From Membranipora membranacea (lineage: Eukaryota; Bryozoa; Gymnolaemata; Cheilostomatida; Membraniporidae), in contig OU612071.1 in assembly GCA_914767715.1 (NCBI GenBank), positions 20,084,948 to 20,148,947 of the forward strand: a stretch of DNA of 64,000 nucleotides, in the 5' to 3' direction. Both the position numbers and the translations under genes were made by a program. Of the stretch, positions 60,964-64,000 are shown piece after piece. Positions within the stretch are counted from its first letter, which is position 1, and each line of letters opens with the position of its first letter. A model generated the notes under the pieces. It was not told the origin of the DNA and searched no databases. It was given only the letters and a program-made list of their open reading frames with translations.

Positions 60964-61183
60964 CTAATCAAACATATCTATTGTCTTCTGTAATGTGAAA
61001 GTATTGCATGCGTACTCGCCAAATATCCTGGACATAATTGACAACTCTGCATGGTCATCCCATATTTGATGTTTTTCGCAGAACCTCAGTGCCCTATCAA
61101 GTCCAAGTTGTATATCTGGATCAGCAGGTGGCAGCTGCCTCTGCCCAGTGAAAAGATTATCCATCAGTTTACAGAAAGTCTCA
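60964..61183 (-). other. conserved-looking open frame cut by a MITE
   Basis: The minus strand reads ETFCKLMDNLFTGQRQLPPA, LGLDRALRFCEKHQIWDDHA and LSIMSRIFGEYACNTFTLQK, ending at TAA 60964. It looks protein-like (balanced composition, amphipathic pattern) but I do not recognise it. Its start abuts the terminus of MITE M1 at 61184. The continuation beyond 61435 was not found in a clear frame. Confidence 0.35.
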
Positions 61184-61435
61184 CCAGGGGGGTCTTTCAA
61201 TTAGAAACAGCCAAAATCGCTATTTGATTGCTCACTCACTGCATGAGCGATACCTGCTAGGGGTCTCGCTTTCAGATCACTCAGTCACTTGATTTAACTA
61301 TATACATTCTGAGTGAGCGATCTGGGAGTGTTTTTGTCTAATTGAAAGACCAAGTGAGTGATAATTTTGGGCGATGTGATAGTGATAACTTGCTTTAGTA
61401 AAGGATCGGTCTTCCTAATTGAAAAACCCCCCTGG
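61184..61435. mobile_element. MITE family M1, complete copy (~252 bp)
   Basis: Terminal inverted repeats CCAGGGGGGTCTTTCAATTA at 61184-61203 and TAATTGAAAAACCCCCCTGG at 61416-61435 differ at one position. The interior holds repeated GAGTGAGCGAT/ATCGCTCAC palindromic motifs and no coding capacity. Superfamily not determined; no clear target duplication seen. Confidence 0.75.
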
Positions 61436-61916
61436 GTAATGTTTTTTGTATGGTAAATCCATAATAGCTGGATCCAGTTAGATTCTGTTGATCGAAAGAT
61501 TATCGGCCCACCCGAGGACGCCAAACTTAATTAATTACTACCAATGTTGTGTAAACGTATCTCAGTCTATTTTTTCTCTTTTACAAATTATCAGCACCAC
61601 AAAGAAGTAGGCCTAATACTATGGGGTTATTTGTTGATGCTTATAAATAAAGTGGTACTGATGGTGCGGGTTCAATGGGATTGGCCTGGGAGCAGAGTGA
61701 AGAGGGTCAGTGTTGACTGCTGCAGTGGTGCCAAAATTATATTGGCGTTGGGCATCATGGTTGTTAGTTTGCTCCAGTACCTCAAAACCCAGCTGCCTGT
61801 CATTGACCCATTGTTGGCTTGGATTGTGTACAGTGAACTTATTCATATTTGAAGCCTAAATAACTCAGGTACGCAAATAACTGTGTAGCAAATTAGACCA
61901 CAAAGATGTGGGACCG

Positions 61917-61985
61917 GTTTTGATGTTTCTGTCTGAATGTTGTTGGATCATGGTTTAATTTGGCGGCAATGGACAGTAGACAATC
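61917..61985 (+). repeat. short direct repeat, copy 1 of a pair
   Basis: TTTTGATGTTTCTGTCTGAA with following TGTTGGAT...GGTTTAATTTG matches 63703-63765 in the same orientation. Unnamed dispersed repeat. Confidence 0.45.
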
Positions 61986-62469
61986 AGACTACAGGCAGTG
62001 ATTTAAACGGATCTTTGGCTTTAAACATACATGACAAGATGGCTGGGCTCTATATCTGGTTGTGCATCACCTTGCAGGCTGGGTTGGTCTGGGGGACCCG
62101 AAAAGTCTCCTGCCGGCGTCGCAGTGCCGCACCCAACTCTGTGAAGCTCTCAAAATGTTAGCTATATTGCATTTATGTATATTTTTTTTGGCATTGTTTC
62201 ATTATGTGATGCTAGTAAGCTAAATTTGCCCCATTCTAGCTAGTGTTTCACGGAGTGTAACTATGTAATGAAGTTAAAAATAAATGCAATTGATAATAGG
62301 TTGAACACTAGACCTCATGACAAGCTGTGTTATGAGGTATTGAAGTAGACCCTTTCAATATTCGCTCGTTATATCGGAAAGCCTGGGTGTAAGGTCACAT
62401 CAGGTTTTCTGAGCAATATTCGAAATTTTTTGTATATGGAACTGTCAAAGTGAAACCACAAAAAATGTG

Positions 62470-62745
62470 TTAATATCCTTCGACTTTTTGCTTGGGTTAA
62501 TCTCTATTACTGCAGGAGCTATGGTGGATTTCAACTCGTATCCGAAGTTTCTAATGCTAGACATATACGCAAAATGTATGTCTATGACATCACACCCCCT
62601 GCGCAAGGTCCGCCAGGGAGCGTCAACGAGGCCTTGCTTTGATAAGTTACACCTTCAGTCCTTATTGACAAATTGAGCTGTTCCTGGGCTCATTTTTAAG
62701 CTTACAAGCTGGAGCAGTTCCTCTGATTATTCAAATGTTTAATTC
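62470..62745 (+). repeat. dispersed repeat R2, copy 2
   Basis: Matches the minus strand at 26.1-26.6 kb; the shared blocks are described there. A 69-codon frame across it is part of the repeat. Confidence 0.5.
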
Positions 62746-62759
62746 ATGCATGCTCTAAT

Positions 62760-62777
62760 CAGGGAGAATTCTCCCTG
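62760..62777. repeat. perfect 18-bp palindrome, copy 2
   Basis: Second exact copy of the palindrome at 58096-58113. Confidence 0.65.
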
Positions 62778-62989
62778 CTCTAATATAAGAGTTGTAGTCA
62801 CAGTTAACAAGGAAATCACAGTATTTCGATCGCTTACGAGCCCTGTCTAGGTTTTCATCAGTAGGATACTGTCGGCATAGGTTTTGCCTATGTGTTATCC
62901 CTCAAACCGTTTCTCTGGATATCCAAGGGGATGGTTTGAGTTTTCTATCTAATCTCAGAAATTTTTGAATATTTTTTACTTATAGCGTG

Positions 62990-63480
62990 ATAAACGGGGG
63001 CTTAGGCGTAGTGTTTGAAGGTTATAATGTGGTGGTCTGAGTAGCTAAGGTCACTGGTAGGGGAGGATATAGCCAGATTGGTCAGGACTAGATCTAGCGT
63101 ATTGACATGTCTGCGAGTTGATCCTCGGACATTTTGTTCTAAGTCAGAGGAATCTACAAGGTTAAGCAAAGCTCTGTGCAACGCAGAATCTTGGTATGGT
63201 TACTCCAGTCAATATCTGGAAGATTGAAGTCGCCCACAATTAGATTGTTACAAGATGGTTGATTTTGAATCCATGATATAAAATCGTAAATGGTTTTTCA
63301 TATATGGTTTACCATAATACACAGGAAAGTTTAATGAATAACCTGAAAAGCTGAGGTCAACGGATAGTAGTTCACCTTTCTTAGCAGGTGTGATGTTCTT
63401 CACAGTGATATTGCATGGAAAAAGTACGCCAATCAGAACTCCGCCATCTCTACCTGTTGGGTTGGCACTCTGTCTAACCT
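62990..63480 (-). pseudogene. LINE endonuclease fragment
   Basis: The minus strand encodes GRDGGVLIGVLFPCNITVKN, CNNLIVGDFNLPDIDWSNHT and LVLTNL...SDHHIITF. The GDFN and SDHH motifs are the metal- and phosphate-binding signatures of APE-type LINE endonucleases. The frame is interrupted and no RT follows. Confidence 0.7.
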
Positions 63481-63484
63481 GTAC

Positions 63485-64000
63485 AAAGTATATTAATCAC
63501 ATATTCGGGTTTGAATGGAAGGAATTAATTTACATGCTGTTTATTTTGCACGAGTAATATTTCCAAGTGAACCGTCTTCCCACTGACTGACTGACTCCAT
63601 TGTAGCGAAAGAACCTTATATTTATTGGTTTATGAGGATTCATTGTATTAAAGTGGTCTGCTGTTGTGTGTCTGGTTGTGTTATTTTAGGTGTGATTAGT
63701 TTATGATGTTTCTGTCTGAAATTTGTTGGATTCCGGTTAAATTTGATGAAAATGGAGAGGAGATAAGCATACTTCCTGCAGATAGATCTAAAATGGCCCC
63801 TTGGCAAAGTCTTGTGTGCTTATCTTGCAAATTTATTATCACAGGGTGCAACTAACTGCTGAATATAATATAGCCCATATAATAAGTTACCAACAGAAAG
63901 TTCATCTGCCTTAATTGCAGTTGATCGAGCGCCTCGTCTAATGCGAAAATACGAAGTTCTCCCAAATATCATGTAATAAACACACAGCTGCTGGGATCTC
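63485..64000. other. non-coding end of window
   Basis: Holds copy 2 of the direct repeat (63703-63765). Nothing else recognised. Confidence 0.4.

Overview
This is eukaryotic, animal-type genomic DNA, AT-rich and dense in mobile elements. The coding material is split into short exons with GT-AG boundaries. A TRIM-type RING/B-box/beta-propeller gene, several non-LTR retrotransposon families, tRNA-derived SINEs, a P-element/THAP9-like transposase and many MITEs point to a marine or otherwise non-vertebrate metazoan. The sequence does not fix the phylum. All exon models below were built by reading the sequence; no RNA or homology search backs them.

Layout. 0-9 kb: a 53-bp minisatellite, three tandem tRNA-like units, a nearly full-length LINE reverse transcriptase copy (minus, 4.1-6.0 kb) and a possible 3'-terminal exon with one membrane segment (8.4-9.0 kb). 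9.9-11.1 kb: an RTE-like LINE whose reverse transcriptase core has been deleted. 12.5-13.4 kb: a compact gene with a TATA box, five exons and a poly(A) signal that encodes a roughly 64-residue secreted-type peptide. 15-21 kb: a SINE, an unnamed dispersed repeat and decayed LINE fragments. 22.2-26.0 kb: a complete seven-exon TRIM-like gene (minus), 477 residues. 29.3-29.8 kb: a 21-bp minisatellite. 31.9-34.1 kb: a LINE fragment holding the endonuclease but not the reverse transcriptase.

36-55 kb is the most unusual part. It holds a plus-strand Pif1-helicase-like gene followed by an unrecognised region and a PHD-type finger (36.5-39.4 kb). This converges tail-to-tail on a minus-strand, multi-exon P-element-like transposase (45.1-39.5 kb). 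Upstream of that is a minus-strand gene of at least 12 exons (54.7-46.1 kb). Its front half is an array of small phase-0 Ser/Thr/Pro/Gln-rich cassette exons, and its back half loosely resembles SAMD3-like proteins. Frame breaks in the helicase and transposase genes, one nonsense codon in the third gene, and MITEs in the introns suggest a decaying locus. It may be one large composite transposon, or unrelated genes that happen to be neighbours.

58-64 kb: a 5'-truncated LINE with a long open reverse transcriptase, an intact MITE of about 250 bp with terminal inverted repeats, direct-repeat pairs, a second copy of a repeat seen at 26 kb, and a LINE endonuclease fragment. Stretches not listed were read, and I see no supportable gene in them.
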